Positions 9,016 through 19,233 are shown, counted from the stretch's first letter. The stretch: DNA of 64,000 nt from Jannaschia faecimaris (GCF_900107415.1 NZ_FNPX01000004.1:186001-250000); one strand, 5' to 3'. The notes: a model not told the origin generated them from the letters alone. Program-made: numbers and translations.

Positions 9016-11076
9016 ATGCACCAGACCCAGGTCGCCCCCCGGCCGCCGCCTGCGTTGTGGATATGGGCGACCGAAACGTCCCAAGCGTTACGCGGTCATC
9101 GACTGCCCTGGCTGGCAATTGCCCTCGCGGCCGGCATCGGTGGCTACTTCGCATTGCCGGCCGAACCTGCCGGTGTCGTTCTGATCTCATGGATTTGGCT
9201 GGGAGTCACGTTTGCGTGGGCCGGATGGCGTCTGCGCGCCTCCGTCGGCTTCATTTTTCTGATTCTGGCCGTCTGCGTATTGGGCGTTGGCGTGGCGCAA
9301 TTGCGCACCCGGATCGTCGCCGGGCCCGTTCTTGAGTTCCGCTACTACGGCGCGGTCGAAGGGCGGGTGGTGACGCTGGACCGGTCCGCTTCGGGTGCCG
9401 TTCGCGTCACGCTTGACGGTGTTCGGCTCGACCGGGTTGCGCCCGACAGGACGCCGCGCCGCGTGCGCCTGTCCTTGCAGCAGCAGGAGGGGCTTGGGTG
9501 GATCGTGCCGGGTGCCCGCATCATGACAACGGCCCACCTGCTTTCGCCGTCCGGTCCGACCGAGCCGGGCGGTTTCGATTTTCAGCGCCATGCCTGGTAT
9601 CTAAGCCTCGGGGCCGTCGGATATACACGCGTCCCCGTGGTGCGTGCGGCCCCTGACGCGGGCGGTTGGTTCACTGGCATCACCAAGGCACGGGGAATTG
9701 TTGCCAAGGCCCTGCGCGACCGGATGCCCGGTCAGGTCGGCGAGGTTGCCGCGGCGATCACCACGGGCGACCGGTCCGGCCTTTCGGACGAGATCACGGC
9801 GTCTCTTCGCGCCTCCAACCTTGCGCACCTGCTGGCGATATCGGGTCTGCACATGGGGCTGTTGGTCGGCTTTGTATTCTGGACGGTACGCGGCGGCTTG
9901 GCCCTCATTCCGTCGATCGCGCTTATCCGCCCGACGCGGGTCTGGGCCGCAGTGGCCTCATTGCCGTTCGCGACTGCCTATCTTGTCCTGTCGGGTGGAA
10001 GTGTCGCGACGCAGCGGGCTTATGTCATGGCCGTGGTCATGCTTGGGGCGATCGTGGTCGGGCGGCGTGCGCTGTCAATGCGGTCGGTGGCGATCGCGGC
10101 GATACTGGTGCTGCTTTGGCGACCTGAAAGCCTAACCGGGCCGGGGTTTCAGATGTCGTTTGCCGCGACTGGAGCGCTGGTGCTCGTCTTCGGAACGCTG
10201 GCCCGAACGGAGCGTCCGGACTGGCTGCGCGGGTGGCGTGGCGGCATCTTGTCGTTGCTGCTTTCATCGCTCGTGGCGGGGATGGCCACAGCCCCGATCG
10301 CCGCGCTCCATTTCAACCGTGTCGGGCATTATGGCGTCCTTGCGAACATGCTGGCCGTGCCGATGATGGGACTTGCCGTCATGCCACTCTTGTTCGTTGG
10401 CTTGATGTTGATGCCACTGGGCCTTGAGGCACTGCCGCTTGCGTTAGCCGGATGGGGGATCGAGTGGATCATGATGGTGGCGCAAGAAGTCGGGGGCCTT
10501 CCTGGAGCTGTCAGCGCGGTTCCGGCTCCGCATTGGCACGTGCTGCCGGTTCTCGGGCTGGGGATGGCTATTTTGGGAACTGCGCGGAGTGGTGCGGTGC
10601 GTTCGGTCGGGTTGGTGGTTCTGGCGGTGGCCGCGGTTCTGTGGGTTCGCAGCCCGCGCCCCGACATCCTGATCTCGGACGATGGCCGATTACTGGGTAT
10701 TCAAACTGAGCAGGGCCGTTGGCTAAGCCGTGAAACTGGCGTGAGTTTCGTAGCGCAGTCTTGGTTGGAAAACGATGGCGATATGGTTGCTCAAGCGGAG
10801 GCAGCCGGCCGTGAAAGACCCGCCGCCATTCCCATCTCCTTGCATCATGCCGCAACCAAGACGGCGTTGCCGCAGGCGGTGGCAGACTGCGCGCGCGACC
10901 CTGGATGGCTGATCGTTAGCGTTGCCCCCGAAGTCGTGCCGGAAGGCTGTCGCCTGATCGGCCCGGCAACGCTGTCGCAGACGGGTGCGATAGCAGTCTA
11001 CTTGGAAGATGGGATCTTGAAAGTATGGACCGCGCGAGAAGTTCAAGGGCGGCGTCCTTGGTCACGCGGCCCCTGA
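9016..11076 (+). CDS. comEC: ComEC/Rec2 family DNA-uptake channel protein
   Basis: Inner-membrane protein proposed to form the channel for single-stranded DNA import. The 686-residue product starts with a DUF4131 region (two early membrane helices, residues about 30-100). It then has the Competence domain with the conserved segment LAISGLHMGLLVGF near residue 275 and many membrane helices to about residue 560. The C-terminal 130 residues are short and lack the HxHxDH metallo-beta-lactamase motif of Bacillus ComEC, as in many alphaproteobacterial homologues. GAGGAGGG precedes the ATG. It is divergent from gltX and convergent with lexA, ending 7 bases before the lexA stop. Confidence 0.93.
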   Translation: MHQTQVAPRPPPALWIWATETSQALRGHRLPWLAIALAAGIGGYFALPAEPAGVVLISWIWLGVTFAWAGWRLRASVGFIFLILAVCVLGVGVAQLRTRIVAGPVLEFRYYGAVEGRVVTLDRSASGAVRVTLDGVRLDRVAPDRTPRRVRLSLQQQEGLGWIVPGARIMTTAHLLSPSGPTEPGGFDFQRHAWYLSLGAVGYTRVPVVRAAPDAGGWFTGITKARGIVAKALRDRMPGQVGEVAAAITTGDRSGLSDEITASLRASNLAHLLAISGLHMGLLVGFVFWTVRGGLALIPSIALIRPTRVWAAVASLPFATAYLVLSGGSVATQRAYVMAVVMLGAIVVGRRALSMRSVAIAAILVLLWRPESLTGPGFQMSFAATGALVLVFGTLARTERPDWLRGWRGGILSLLLSSLVAGMATAPIAALHFNRVGHYGVLANMLAVPMMGLAVMPLLFVGLMLMPLGLEALPLALAGWGIEWIMMVAQEVGGLPGAVSAVPAPHWHVLPVLGLGMAILGTARSGAVRSVGLVVLAVAAVLWVRSPRPDILISDDGRLLGIQTEQGRWLSRETGVSFVAQSWLENDGDMVAQAEAAGRERPAAIPISLHHAATKTALPQAVADCARDPGWLIVSVAPEVVPEGCRLIGPATLSQTGAIAVYLEDGILKVWTAREVQGRRPWSRGP

Positions 11077-11082
11077 TCGGGA

Positions 11083-11775
11083 TTAGTAGCTGCGGATTAA
11101 ACCAACCAACCGACCCTGCACCTGCACCTGATCGTCACGCATGAGTTGTGTCTGATAGGCTTGGTTCGCAGCCTCCAGCGCAATCATGCCATTGGTGCGG
11201 CGATAGCGTTTCAGCGTCGCTTCGTGACCCTCAACGAGCGCCACAACAATCTCGCCATTTTCAGCGGTGGTCTGTTCACGGATCACGACGATATCGCCGT
11301 CATTGATCCCTGCGTCGATCATCGAGTCGCCCCGGACTTCCAGGGCATAGTGCTCCCCTCCGCGGTCAAGCATCTGACCGGGTACCGCAACATGGTGTGA
11401 AACTTCGCTGATCGCGTCGATGGGAACACCGGCGGCAATTCGGCCCATGACGGGAACTTCGGTTGCATGGGCTTCGACCGACATTGCCCGCGCGGGTGCC
11501 GGTGCCTGGGGGGCGGACCCTTCGATCACTTGCGGTACGAAGTTCGCGCCGGCTGCCAGATCTTCGGGAAGGCGGGTAATCTCTATCGCGCGCGCCCGGT
11601 GGGCCAGCCGCCGAATGAAGCCCCGCTCCTCCAGCGCCGTGATCAAGCGGTGAATGCCGGACTTCGACCGCAGGTCGAGCGCATCCTTCATCTCGTCGAA
11701 GGAGGGCGGGACACCATCCCGTTGCACGCGCTTGTGGATGAAGGCGAGAAGATCGCGCTGCTTGCGGGTGAGCAT
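11083..11775 (-). CDS. lexA: LexA repressor, SOS regulator
   Basis: Represses SOS genes and is inactivated by RecA-stimulated self-cleavage. The start at 11775 gives [13 protein letters not shown], the normal N-terminus, and 230 residues. An upstream in-frame Met (11805) adds only atypical residues. A winged helix (residues 1-70) is followed by the cleavage site Ala115-Gly116 (RIAAGVPI), the catalytic Ser151 in GDSMIDAG and Lys189 in ATLKRY. An alphaproteobacterial SOS box lies 49 bases upstream, so it is autoregulated. It is the last gene after moeA on this strand, but the box indicates a separate promoter. Confidence 0.98.
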   Translation of the reverse strand: MLTRKQRDLLAFIHKRVQRDGVPPSFDEMKDALDLRSKSGIHRLITALEERGFIRRLAHRARAIEITRLPEDLAAGANFVPQVIEGSAPQAPAPARAMSVEAHATEVPVMGRIAAGVPIDAISEVSHHVAVPGQMLDRGGEHYALEVRGDSMIDAGINDGDIVVIREQTTAENGEIVVALVEGHEATLKRYRRTNGMIALEAANQAYQTQLMRDDQVQVQGRLVGLIRSY

Positions 11776-11823
11776 GTCCAGGTCCCTCGATTGTCTGCAC
11801 TCCAAACGGAGCTGTCACGGAAT

Positions 11824-11838
11824 GTTCTAGTAAGGTTC
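11824..11838. promoter_or_regulatory. SOS box (LexA operator) of lexA
   Basis: GTTC at 11824-11827 and GTTC at 11835-11838 are separated by exactly 7 bases, the direct-repeat LexA operator known from alphaproteobacteria. It sits between the end of moeA and the start of lexA. Confidence 0.9.
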
Positions 11839-11861
11839 CCGTTTTGTGTCAACTCCTTGTC

Positions 11862-13037
11862 TCATGGGGGCAGGGCGATGGTTGTCACGACGTCACCCAT
11901 GTTTCGCGCCGGATCATGGGGCGGGCGGATGACAAGGTGGGTCGCCTTGGCCAGCACGCTCAGAAGGCTGCTATCCTGTCGGTCCGCGACGATCATGCCG
12001 GATGCCGTCAGCTGCGCGCGCATATAGTGTTGACGCGGGCCATTTTCCGAAACGGCCGCCGCAAGGCGGTGTTGTTCAGTGGGCGTGCCGATCGGCAGGC
12101 CGAGCATCTTGCGCAGCATTGGAAGGATAAAGATCGTACCGCAAGCAATTGCAGATACAGGATTACCGGGGAGTCCGACAAGAACAAGCCCGTTGATTTT
12201 TCCCGCCAAGAGCGGCTTACCGGGGCGCATCGCGACTTTGTGGAAGGCAAGGTCCAGCCCGGCCTTTCCAGCGGTCGGCGCAATCAGATCGTGATCCCCG
12301 ACCGATGCGCCCCCAATCGTGATCAGCAGGTCCGCGCCCTCGGCCAGTCGGAAGGCTTGCCCCAAGCTTTCCGCGGTGTCCTGCGCAATGGGCAGAACAC
12401 GCGTTTCGGCCCCGGCGGCGTCGAACATCGCGGCCAGACCGTAGCCGTTGGAGGCCGTGATCTGCCCCGGATGCAACCGTTCACCCGGCGCGCGCAGCTC
12501 GTCCCCGGTCATCAGGATGGCGACCAGGGGTTTGCGCACGACCGGCACGGCCCCGTGACCCATGGCGGCAATCAGGGCGATATCGCGACTGCCCAGTGGG
12601 CGCTTGGGGTCATGCGGTTCCCCGGCGGTGAAATCACCACCCGCGGGTCGGACGTGCGTGGCCGTGCCAGACGCTTCTGTATAGGTGATCCGGTCCTCCA
12701 CGCGGGAGATATTCTCTTGCAGGATAACGCGCGTCGCGCCGGCGGGCACGGGTGCGCCGGTGAAGATGCGAACGGCCCCGCTGTCTGCCGTGATGGTTCC
12801 ATCGAAGGGGTGTCCCGCAGCGCTTTCGCCGATCACGCGGTCCGTGTCGCCGGGCTGTACGTCTCGGGCTATGGCATAGCCGTCCATGGCCGATGCGGCG
12901 AAGGGCGGCTGATCATGGACGGCCTTCAACGGCCCGGCCAAGGCGCGCCCGGCGGCGGCACGCAGCGAAACGGTCTCCGACGGCAGCCGACCCACGAGCG
13001 ATAGCAGGCTTTCCAGCGCCCTCTCGACTGAAATCAC
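11862..13037 (-). CDS. moeA: Molybdopterin molybdotransferase
   Basis: Inserts molybdate into adenylated molybdopterin in molybdenum cofactor synthesis. The 391-residue product has the family segments SAMDGYAI near residue 52, [14 protein letters not shown] near residue 250 and the late [11 protein letters not shown] near residue 305. Its ATG overlaps the moaC stop (ATGA at 13034-13037), so the two are translationally coupled. It forms the tail of the trpGDC-moaC-moeA unit. Confidence 0.97.
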   Translation of the reverse strand: MISVERALESLLSLVGRLPSETVSLRAAAGRALAGPLKAVHDQPPFAASAMDGYAIARDVQPGDTDRVIGESAAGHPFDGTITADSGAVRIFTGAPVPAGATRVILQENISRVEDRITYTEASGTATHVRPAGGDFTAGEPHDPKRPLGSRDIALIAAMGHGAVPVVRKPLVAILMTGDELRAPGERLHPGQITASNGYGLAAMFDAAGAETRVLPIAQDTAESLGQAFRLAEGADLLITIGGASVGDHDLIAPTAGKAGLDLAFHKVAMRPGKPLLAGKINGLVLVGLPGNPVSAIACGTIFILPMLRKMLGLPIGTPTEQHRLAAAVSENGPRQHYMRAQLTASGMIVADRQDSSLLSVLAKATHLVIRPPHDPARNMGDVVTTIALPP

Positions 13038-13516
13038 TGTGCCGGAGCCTTCCAGTCGCCGGATTTGCCGCCCGTCTTGGACAATAGGCGGATCCCCCCG
13101 ATCTCCATGTCTTTTTGAGCGGCCTTGGCCATGTCATAGATAGTGAGGCAGGCGGTGGTCACTGCGGTCAGCGCTTCCATTTCGACTCCGGTGCGACCAG
13201 CGGTGCCGACGGTGGCGGTAATGCAAAGCCCCGGAAGCGTCTCATCGATCGCCAGTTCAACGGCCACCTTGGCAAGCGGCAGGGGATGGCAAAGGGGGAT
13301 CAGGTCGGCCGTACGCTTGGCCCCCATAATTCCGGCCAGCCGGGCGATGCCAATGACATCACCTTTCTTGGCGGTGCCAGATTCAATAATTTCAAGTGTT
13401 TCCGGAGACATCTTCACCCATCCCGTCGCCACGGCGACACGGTCCGTCTCGGCCTTGGCGGAAACATCGACCATATGCGCGGCCCCGCTTGCGTCAAAAT
13501 GGGTCAGGCCGCTCAT
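13034..13516 (-). CDS. moaC: Cyclic pyranopterin monophosphate synthase
   Basis: With MoaA it makes cyclic pyranopterin monophosphate from GTP, the first intermediate of molybdenum cofactor. The 160-residue product begins [19 protein letters not shown] and contains [20 protein letters not shown] and [11 protein letters not shown], the standard active-site segments. The start at 13516 overlaps the trpC stop (ATGA), which decides it over a Met 30 codons upstream. Its stop overlaps the moeA start in the same way. Confidence 0.97.
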   Translation of the reverse strand: MSGLTHFDASGAAHMVDVSAKAETDRVAVATGWVKMSPETLEIIESGTAKKGDVIGIARLAGIMGAKRTADLIPLCHPLPLAKVAVELAIDETLPGLCITATVGTAGRTGVEMEALTAVTTACLTIYDMAKAAQKDMEIGGIRLLSKTGGKSGDWKAPAQ

Positions 13517-14325
13517 CGACCGGACACCATCGGACGGGCCAACAGGGTTCGCGTCGCCGCCTCCACGTTCTCTTGCCGCATCAGGCTCTCGCCGATCAGG
13601 AAGCAACGCGCGCCGAATTGCGCCATCTCGGCCAGGTCTTCGGGTGTGTTCAGGCCGGATTCCGACACGAGGATCTTGTCTGCCGGAGCGCGGCGGGACA
13701 GGTCGCGAGTGGTGCCCAAATCGGTGACGAACGTGTTCAGGTCGCGGTTGTTAATGCCGAGCAGCCGCGACTTAAGCAGCGCGGCGCGGTCGAGTTCCTC
13801 GCGGTTATGAACCTCGATCAGGGCATCCATGCCCCAATCAGACGCGGCGGCCTCTAACTCAGCGGCTTGGTCGTCGGAGACGCTGGCCATGATGATCAGA
13901 ATGCAGTCAGCCCCGAGCGCGCGGCTCTCGGCCACCTGCCAAGGGTCATACATGAAATCCTTGCGCAACACCGGCAGGTCGCAAGCCGCGCGAGCGGCCA
14001 CAAGGTAGTCCTCGTGACCCTGGAAGCTGGGTGCATCGGTCAGGACCGAAAGGCAGGTCGCGCCCCCTTCGGCATAGGCGCGGGCGATCGCGGCAGGATC
14101 GAAATCGGCACGGATCAGGCCCTTGGAAGGGCTGGCCTTCTTCACTTCGGCAATCAGGCCGTAGCCCTCTATGGCCGCCGCGTGCAGGGCTTCGGCAAAG
14201 GGCCGCGGGTCATCGGCGTTGCGCGCCGCCTCCTCGATGGCGATTTGGTCGCGCTTGGCCTTGCGGGTGGCGATCTCTTCCAGCTTGTAGGCCTTGATCT
14301 TCTCAAGAATGGTTGGCGCACTCAT
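13513..14325 (-). CDS. trpC: Indole-3-glycerol phosphate synthase
   Basis: Ring-closing step of tryptophan synthesis, converting carboxyphenylaminodeoxyribulose phosphate to indoleglycerol phosphate. It is a single-function TIM barrel of 270 residues. Visible landmarks are [13 protein letters not shown] (catalytic Lys), [30 protein letters not shown] and [11 protein letters not shown]. It overlaps trpD at its start and moaC at its end, each by ATGA. No trpE, trpF, trpA or trpB is present in this window. Confidence 0.98.
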   Translation of the reverse strand: MSAPTILEKIKAYKLEEIATRKAKRDQIAIEEAARNADDPRPFAEALHAAAIEGYGLIAEVKKASPSKGLIRADFDPAAIARAYAEGGATCLSVLTDAPSFQGHEDYLVAARAACDLPVLRKDFMYDPWQVAESRALGADCILIIMASVSDDQAAELEAAASDWGMDALIEVHNREELDRAALLKSRLLGINNRDLNTFVTDLGTTRDLSRRAPADKILVSESGLNTPEDLAEMAQFGARCFLIGESLMRQENVEAATRTLLARPMVSGR

Positions 14326-15341
14326 GTGGAGGCCTCCGTGGTCAGTTTTGCCAACGCCTCGACCTTGCCAAGGGCGGCCCCTGTGTCGATTGACTTCGTT
14401 GCAAGTTCAACGCCTTCCGGTAAGGTCTTCACCTTGCCTGCAATCACCAGCGCGGCCGCAGAGTTCAGAAGGACTGCATCGCGGTACGCCCCCGGTGCAC
14501 CGTCCAAAAGGGCCCGGAACGCGCGCCCGTTTTCGGCCGGCTCTCCGCCCAGAATGGCCTCGAACGGGTGGGTCGGCAGTCCGGCGTCGTCTGGCGTGAT
14601 CGTACGTTCGCTAACGGTTCCATTTTCTAGCACGGCAACGGCGGTTGGCCCAGCGATGGAGATCTCGTCCGTGCCGTCCGACCCGTGGACCAGCCAGGCG
14701 GCTTCGGACCCGAGCGCGCCCAGAACCTCGGCCATCGGGCGGATCAGATCCGGTGAATAGGCCCCGGTCAGCTGTCGTTTCACGCCTGCCGGGTTCGTCA
14801 GCGGACCCAGCACGTTGAACACGGTGCGCGTTGCCAGTTCGCCGCGTACGGGCATGACATGCCGCGTGGCGGGGTGGTGCATCGGGGCCATCATGAAGCA
14901 GATGCCCACCTCGGCCAGCGCGCGTTCCGCGACATCGGCACCCAGCATCACCTCGATCCCCATTTGCGTCAGCACGTCGGCGGCACCTGATTTGGATGAC
15001 AGGTTGCGATTGCCATGCTTGGCCACGGGCACGCCCGCGCCCGCCACGACGAAGGCGGTCGCGGTGGAGATGTTGAGCGTGCCCTTGCCGTCGCCCCCGG
15101 TACCGACGATGTCCATGGCACCGGCGGGGGCCGCGACGCGGGTCATGCGGGCCCGCATCGCGGAGGCGGCGGCGGCGATTTCCGCGACCGTCTCGCCCCG
15201 CGTGCGCAACGCCATGAGCAGGCCCGCGATTTCCACGGGGGTTGCCACGCCGTCAAAGAAGGCGGCGAAGGCGGCCTCGGCTTCCTGAGATGTCAGGGGG
15301 CGGTCAGGCGCGGCGTTCAAAAGGGGCTTCAGATCAGTCAT
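14322..15341 (-). CDS. trpD: Anthranilate phosphoribosyltransferase
   Basis: Transfers phosphoribose from PRPP to anthranilate in tryptophan synthesis. The 339-residue length is normal. The glycine-rich PRPP loop [15 protein letters not shown] appears near residue 80, the [15 protein letters not shown] motif near residue 106, and [10 protein letters not shown] near residue 175. The ATG overlaps the trpG stop, giving coupled translation within trpG-trpD-trpC. Confidence 0.98.
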   Translation of the reverse strand: MTDLKPLLNAAPDRPLTSQEAEAAFAAFFDGVATPVEIAGLLMALRTRGETVAEIAAAASAMRARMTRVAAPAGAMDIVGTGGDGKGTLNISTATAFVVAGAGVPVAKHGNRNLSSKSGAADVLTQMGIEVMLGADVAERALAEVGICFMMAPMHHPATRHVMPVRGELATRTVFNVLGPLTNPAGVKRQLTGAYSPDLIRPMAEVLGALGSEAAWLVHGSDGTDEISIAGPTAVAVLENGTVSERTITPDDAGLPTHPFEAILGGEPAENGRAFRALLDGAPGAYRDAVLLNSAAALVIAGKVKTLPEGVELATKSIDTGAALGKVEALAKLTTEAST

Positions 15342-15925
15342 GCGGGCGTGGTCTCGGGCATCATTTCGATGAAATTGCGTACTAGGGCGTGGCCATGTTC
15401 GGAGGCGATGCTTTCCGGGTGGAATTGCACTCCGTGGATGGGCAAATCGCGGTGGCGCAGGCCCATGATCATCCCTGACTCGAGCTCGGCATTCACGATC
15501 AGGTCGTCGGGCAGAGTTTGGCGATCAACGGTCAGTGAGTGGTACCGGGTCGCATCATAGGCAGCCGGCAGGCCCTTGAAGACGCCGGTGCCGTCGTTGA
15601 GCATCCGCCCCATCTTCCCGTGCACGATTTCGCCCGCGCGCACGACCTTGCCGCCAAACGCCTGGCCAATCGCCTGATGGCCAAGGCAGACGCCCAGAAG
15701 CGGCGTGCGGGTCTCGGCGCAGGCCTGCACCATCGCCAGACAGATGCCAGCTTGGTCTGGATAACACGGGCCGGGCGACAGCAGCACGCCCGCCGGGTTA
15801 AGCGCCATTGCGGCTTGCACATCCATGGCGTCGTTGCGCACGACTTTGACTTCGGCACCCTGTTCGGCGACGTAATGCACCAGGTTCCAGGTGAAGCTGT
15901 CGTAATTGTCGATCAGCAGAAGCAA
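15338..15925 (-). CDS. trpG: Anthranilate synthase glutamine amidotransferase component
   Basis: Supplies ammonia from glutamine to the TrpE subunit for anthranilate synthesis. The product (about 195 residues) is a class I amidotransferase with [16 protein letters not shown] at the N-terminus, LLSPGPCYP, the nucleophile Cys in [10 protein letters not shown] and HPESIAS near the end. I choose a TTG start at 15925: GGAGGG lies at the right distance and the next residues match the family start exactly. An ATG at 15949 has no ribosome-binding site. It heads the trpGDC-moaC-moeA unit; TrpE must be encoded elsewhere. Confidence 0.95.
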   Translation of the reverse strand: MLLLIDNYDSFTWNLVHYVAEQGAEVKVVRNDAMDVQAAMALNPAGVLLSPGPCYPDQAGICLAMVQACAETRTPLLGVCLGHQAIGQAFGGKVVRAGEIVHGKMGRMLNDGTGVFKGLPAAYDATRYHSLTVDRQTLPDDLIVNAELESGMIMGLRHRDLPIHGVQFHPESIASEHGHALVRNFIEMMPETTPA

Positions 15926-16057
15926 GCCAAACCCTCCAACCAGTTGCATGCGGGGCTGTTCACGCCCAACAGTCGGGTTATACAGGACGCAAGGCTCGAC
16001 GAAAGGGCCATCGGGCGTCCTTTGAATGGGGTGCAACGGGCTAGGAGACCAGAGGGC

Positions 16058-18310
16058 ATGATCAAGGGACTTCTGTTGGGATCGGCCAGTGCGCTTGCGC
16101 TGTCGGCACTGCTTTTGACGGCAGTGGCCCTGTTCGCACCGATGCCGCAGCAGACCGCGCGCCCTGTGTCCGCCGTGCCCGAAGCCCCCGCCATGCGCGA
16201 CCAGGCCGAAAGCAAACCGCGCGTTCCAGACCGGCCTGTCCGCGAGGTGCCCGTCCGCGAAGAACCTATCCGCGAGGTGCCGGTCGGAGAAGAGCCTGTC
16301 CATGAGATCGCAGCCCCCGAGGTGGTGCCCGCCGAGGGTTCAGCGCCCGAGTCACAGGTGGCGCAAGCGGCTCCGGAAGAACGGGCGACCCCGGTGACAG
16401 GTGTCGATCTGCCAGTCGCAAGCCAGTTCAACCGTCCGCCCGAGGATGGAGCCGCCGTTACGCCGGAAACCGAGGTGACACCAAGGCCTGTCGGAATTGC
16501 GGAGGGACTGGGCCGTGACCAGGCCAGCACCACCGCCGCCCCGGCACCCGAAACCGAGAGCGCGGCAGCGCCTGCGCCTTTCCAGATCGCTGGCTTCGGG
16601 GCCGCGCCCGAGGCGGGCGATGCTCCGTCCGTGCCGCGCCAGCTCAACGAAACCGCGCCGCAAACGTTTGGCGACGTCGCAACGCCCCCTGCGGCGGAGG
16701 CTGCTGACCCTGTCGCGGTGCCCGACGAGACGAGCCAGTCCGCAACGCCGGTAGCGGACGACGCGGCACCCGTCGCCAACACTCAGCCACCCACCGCACC
16801 TGAATCTGCACCCGAAGTTATCGACGCAGAAATACCGGAGGCTGTGGCTGCGAACGAGGCTGAAGTCATTCCCCCAGCGACACCAGAGGGCGCAGTCGAA
16901 GAGCAAGCGGAAGCGGTGGAGCAAGCGGAGCCGGTAGAGCAGGCGGAGGCGGTAGAGCAAGCGGAGCCGGTAGAGCAAGCGGAGCCGGTAGAGCAAGCGG
17001 AGCCGGTAGAGCAAGTGGAGCCGGTAGAGCAAGTGGAGCCGGTAGAGCAAGCGGAAGCGGTGGAGCAAGCGGAGCCGGTAGAGCAGGCGGAGGCGGTAGA
17101 GCAAGCGGAGGCGGTAGAGCAAGCGGAGCCGGTAGAGCAAGCGGAGCCGGTAGAGCAAGCGGAAGCGGTGGAGCAAGCGGAGCCGGTAGAGCAGGCGGAG
17201 GCGGTAGAGCAGGCGGAGGCGGTAGAGCAAGCGGAGCTGGTAGAGCAAGCGGAGCCGGTAGAGCAAGCGGAGCCGGTAGAGCAAGCGGAAGTCGTGGAGC
17301 AAGCGGAGTTGGCGGAGGACGTCGTGGTGGTCCAGGAGGCGTCTCCAAGGCTCGTCGCTCCGGACGATATCGAGGGGACCCAATCCGCCCCGGAAGAGCG
17401 GCGCAGCACCTCTCTGATCACGATCGTGGAAACGCCCATCGTCATTCCCTCGACCCCTGACATCGAGGGCGACACGGAGGGTGGTGTCGCGACGGGGACC
17501 GGCACAGCGGAGGTCGCCCTGCCGCGCCGTCTTGTCCTCGACAGTGAGCGTAATGCCGACATCGAGATGGCCCCTGAAGAGGTCGTACAGGAACAGACCG
17601 AGGCCGATATCCCTGAAGAGGAGGGAAGAGCGCTTGTCACCCAAGCGGCAGACTTCACGAATCCGGAGGGGCGACCGCTCATGTCGATCGTCCTGATTGA
17701 CGATCCCGCGTCACCGGTTGACCGCGCGCGTCTGATGGCCTTCGACTTCCCGGTCACCTTCGCTATAGACCCGAGCCGCCCCGACGCGTCCGACGTGGCA
17801 GACGCGTATCGCGCCGCAGGACACGAAGTTGTCGCGCTGGCCCAAGCCTTCCCACCCGGGGCCGCTGCGCAGGATGTTGAGGTGGCAATGTCTGGCATTC
17901 GGCGTGCCCTGCCACAGGCCGTGGGCGTGTTGGATCGACCGACCGAAGGGTTTGTGGGCGATCGGGCCACGCTGGCCGCGATCCTGCCGTCGCTGGACGA
18001 GGCGGGCATGGGACTGCTGGCGTATCCCGATGGGCTCAACAGCGGGGTCACGCAGGCGCTGCGCCAAGGGGTGCCAGCCGCGACGCTCTACCGGGTGCTC
18101 GACGATGATGGGGAGCGCGCGCCGATTATCACCCGATTCCTCGATCGCGCCACGTTCGAGGCGGCGCGGGACGGCACGACAGTCGTTCTGGGCCATACCA
18201 AGCCCGATACGATTGATGCGCTTTCTGCCTGGCACCTGGGAAATCGGGCGGGGCAGGTGGCGGCGGCCCCGCTTTCGGCCGTGCTCAACGCGCGGTCGAC
18301 TTCGAACTGA
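16058..18310 (+). CDS. Divergent polysaccharide deacetylase family protein with a hexapeptide repeat region
   Basis: An exported or membrane-anchored protein of 750 residues. Residues 1-27 form one hydrophobic segment, followed by a long Pro/Glu/Ala-rich, acidic, disordered-looking stretch. Residues about 285-420 are some 22 copies of a VEQAEP-type hexapeptide. The last 220 residues match the divergent polysaccharide deacetylase (YibQ/DUF610-like) fold (SIVLIDDPASP, FPVTFAIDPSRP, HEVVALAQAFPPG, AYPDGLNSG). The start at 16058 has AGGAGA upstream. Family members are often near cell-wall hydrolase or carboxy-terminal protease genes; here it stands alone, divergent from trpG. Enzymatic activity is unproven. 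Confidence 0.88.
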   Translation: MIKGLLLGSASALALSALLLTAVALFAPMPQQTARPVSAVPEAPAMRDQAESKPRVPDRPVREVPVREEPIREVPVGEEPVHEIAAPEVVPAEGSAPESQVAQAAPEERATPVTGVDLPVASQFNRPPEDGAAVTPETEVTPRPVGIAEGLGRDQASTTAAPAPETESAAAPAPFQIAGFGAAPEAGDAPSVPRQLNETAPQTFGDVATPPAAEAADPVAVPDETSQSATPVADDAAPVANTQPPTAPESAPEVIDAEIPEAVAANEAEVIPPATPEGAVEEQAEAVEQAEPVEQAEAVEQAEPVEQAEPVEQAEPVEQVEPVEQVEPVEQAEAVEQAEPVEQAEAVEQAEAVEQAEPVEQAEPVEQAEAVEQAEPVEQAEAVEQAEAVEQAELVEQAEPVEQAEPVEQAEVVEQAELAEDVVVVQEASPRLVAPDDIEGTQSAPEERRSTSLITIVETPIVIPSTPDIEGDTEGGVATGTGTAEVALPRRLVLDSERNADIEMAPEEVVQEQTEADIPEEEGRALVTQAADFTNPEGRPLMSIVLIDDPASPVDRARLMAFDFPVTFAIDPSRPDASDVADAYRAAGHEVVALAQAFPPGAAAQDVEVAMSGIRRALPQAVGVLDRPTEGFVGDRATLAAILPSLDEAGMGLLAYPDGLNSGVTQALRQGVPAATLYRVLDDDGERAPIITRFLDRATFEAARDGTTVVLGHTKPDTIDALSAWHLGNRAGQVAAAPLSAVLNARSTSN
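16905..17320 (+). repeat. 18-bp tandem repeat array coding VEQAE[P/A]
   Basis: About 22 tandem copies of an 18-base unit (consensus GTAGAGCAAGCGGAGCCG) encode (P/A)VEQAE. Two neighbouring units read VEP instead of AEP. Because the unit is a multiple of three, the reverse strand is also free of stops in more than one frame, giving artefactual Leu/Arg-rich and Ser/Thr/Cys-rich reading frames. Confidence 0.9.
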
Positions 18311-18320
18311 CGGCGCGACT

Positions 18321-19154
18321 TCAGCCCGAAAGCGTATCCGGCAGTTCGATCTGGGCGACCTGTTCCGCGATCGGTTCAACCGACAGGGGGTGGGTCGAAT
18401 GGGCGTGTTCGTCAGGGTGCCCGATGGCCTGCCACTGCCGGTCCTTGAAGATTTCCAGCGCCGAGAATTGCGCCTTGTAGCCCATTTTAGGCGAACCGGG
18501 GACCCAGTAGCCCAGGTACACGAACGGCAGGCCCGCGTCCCGCGCCACCTCGACATGGTCGAGGATGATATGCGTGCCCAGCGAGTCCTGCGGCATGTCC
18601 GGGTCGTAAAAGGAATAAACCATCGACAGCCCGTCATCGAGAACGTCGGTCAGGCAGACCGCGCGCAGGGCTGCCTTGCCGCCGGATTCCAGCGGCCGGT
18701 CGTCCCAGTACTCGATCACGCGGGTGCGAACCGGCGTTTCTTCGATCATGGCGGCGAATTCGAAGATATCCATGTCGGCCATGCCACCGTCGGCATGGCG
18801 TGCCGTGAGATAGCGGCGGAACAGCGCGTACTGGTCTTCGGACGCCCAAGGCGAGGTGATTTCGCGCCTCAGATGGGCGTTCCGGCGCGTCGTTTTGCGT
18901 TGAGAGCGATTGGACGAGAATTCGTCGACACGAATTCTGGCCGACAGACAGGCTGTGCAATCGGCGCAACTGGGTCGGTAAAGGACGTTCTGCGAGCGGC
19001 GAAACCCCTGTTTCGAAAGCTTGTCGTTCAGCGATCCCGCCCCCGAACCTTGCAGCGCGGTGAAGAGCTTCCGCTCCCTCCGACCGTCAATGTAGGGGCA
19101 GGACTGTGGCGCAGTCACATAGAACTGCGGCGTCAGCGGTAGGCTGTGGCGCAT
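18321..19154 (-). CDS. bpt: Aspartate/glutamate leucyltransferase (arginyltransferase family)
   Basis: Transfers an aminoacyl group (Leu in the bacterial Bpt type) from tRNA to N-terminal Asp or Glu, marking proteins for ClpS/ClpAP degradation. The 277-residue product starts near [17 protein letters not shown] and has the Cys pairs of the ATE N-domain ([12 protein letters not shown]). The C-domain contains [19 protein letters not shown] and [12 protein letters not shown]. It ends 10 bases from the polysaccharide deacetylase-like gene, transcribed toward it. Confidence 0.94.
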   Translation of the reverse strand: MRHSLPLTPQFYVTAPQSCPYIDGRRERKLFTALQGSGAGSLNDKLSKQGFRRSQNVLYRPSCADCTACLSARIRVDEFSSNRSQRKTTRRNAHLRREITSPWASEDQYALFRRYLTARHADGGMADMDIFEFAAMIEETPVRTRVIEYWDDRPLESGGKAALRAVCLTDVLDDGLSMVYSFYDPDMPQDSLGTHIILDHVEVARDAGLPFVYLGYWVPGSPKMGYKAQFSALEIFKDRQWQAIGHPDEHAHSTHPLSVEPIAEQVAQIELPDTLSG

Positions 19155-19198
19155 GAAGTCAGGGTCCCGGTTCGCTAGCCCCCTGACCGTAGCTACAA

Positions 19199-19233
19199 GG
19201 CCCGGCAGGTCAATCGAAAAGGCCTGCCGGGCC
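19199..19233. terminator. Stem-loop with 11-bp perfect stem
   Basis: GGCCCGGCAGG (19199-19209) and CCTGCCGGGCC (19223-19233) pair perfectly around a 13-base loop. It lies between the end of the RDD gene and the start of bpt, both on the minus strand. There is no clear T run, so it may be a weak terminator or an mRNA-stabilising structure. Confidence 0.55.

Noticed and set aside
11844-13004. Plus-strand open frame of 386 codons over moeA
   Set aside because: Mirror of the moeA codon pattern in GC-rich DNA; no ribosome-binding site or family, while moeA is unmistakable.
15539-16057. In-frame upstream extension of the deacetylase-like gene across trpG
   Set aside because: The stretch is antisense to trpG. 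The signal-like N-terminus and ribosome-binding site place the start at 16058.
16352-18051. Minus-strand open frames rich in Leu/Arg or Ser/Thr/Cys over the repeat array
   Set aside because: The 18-base unit keeps several frames open; these are repeat artefacts without start signals.
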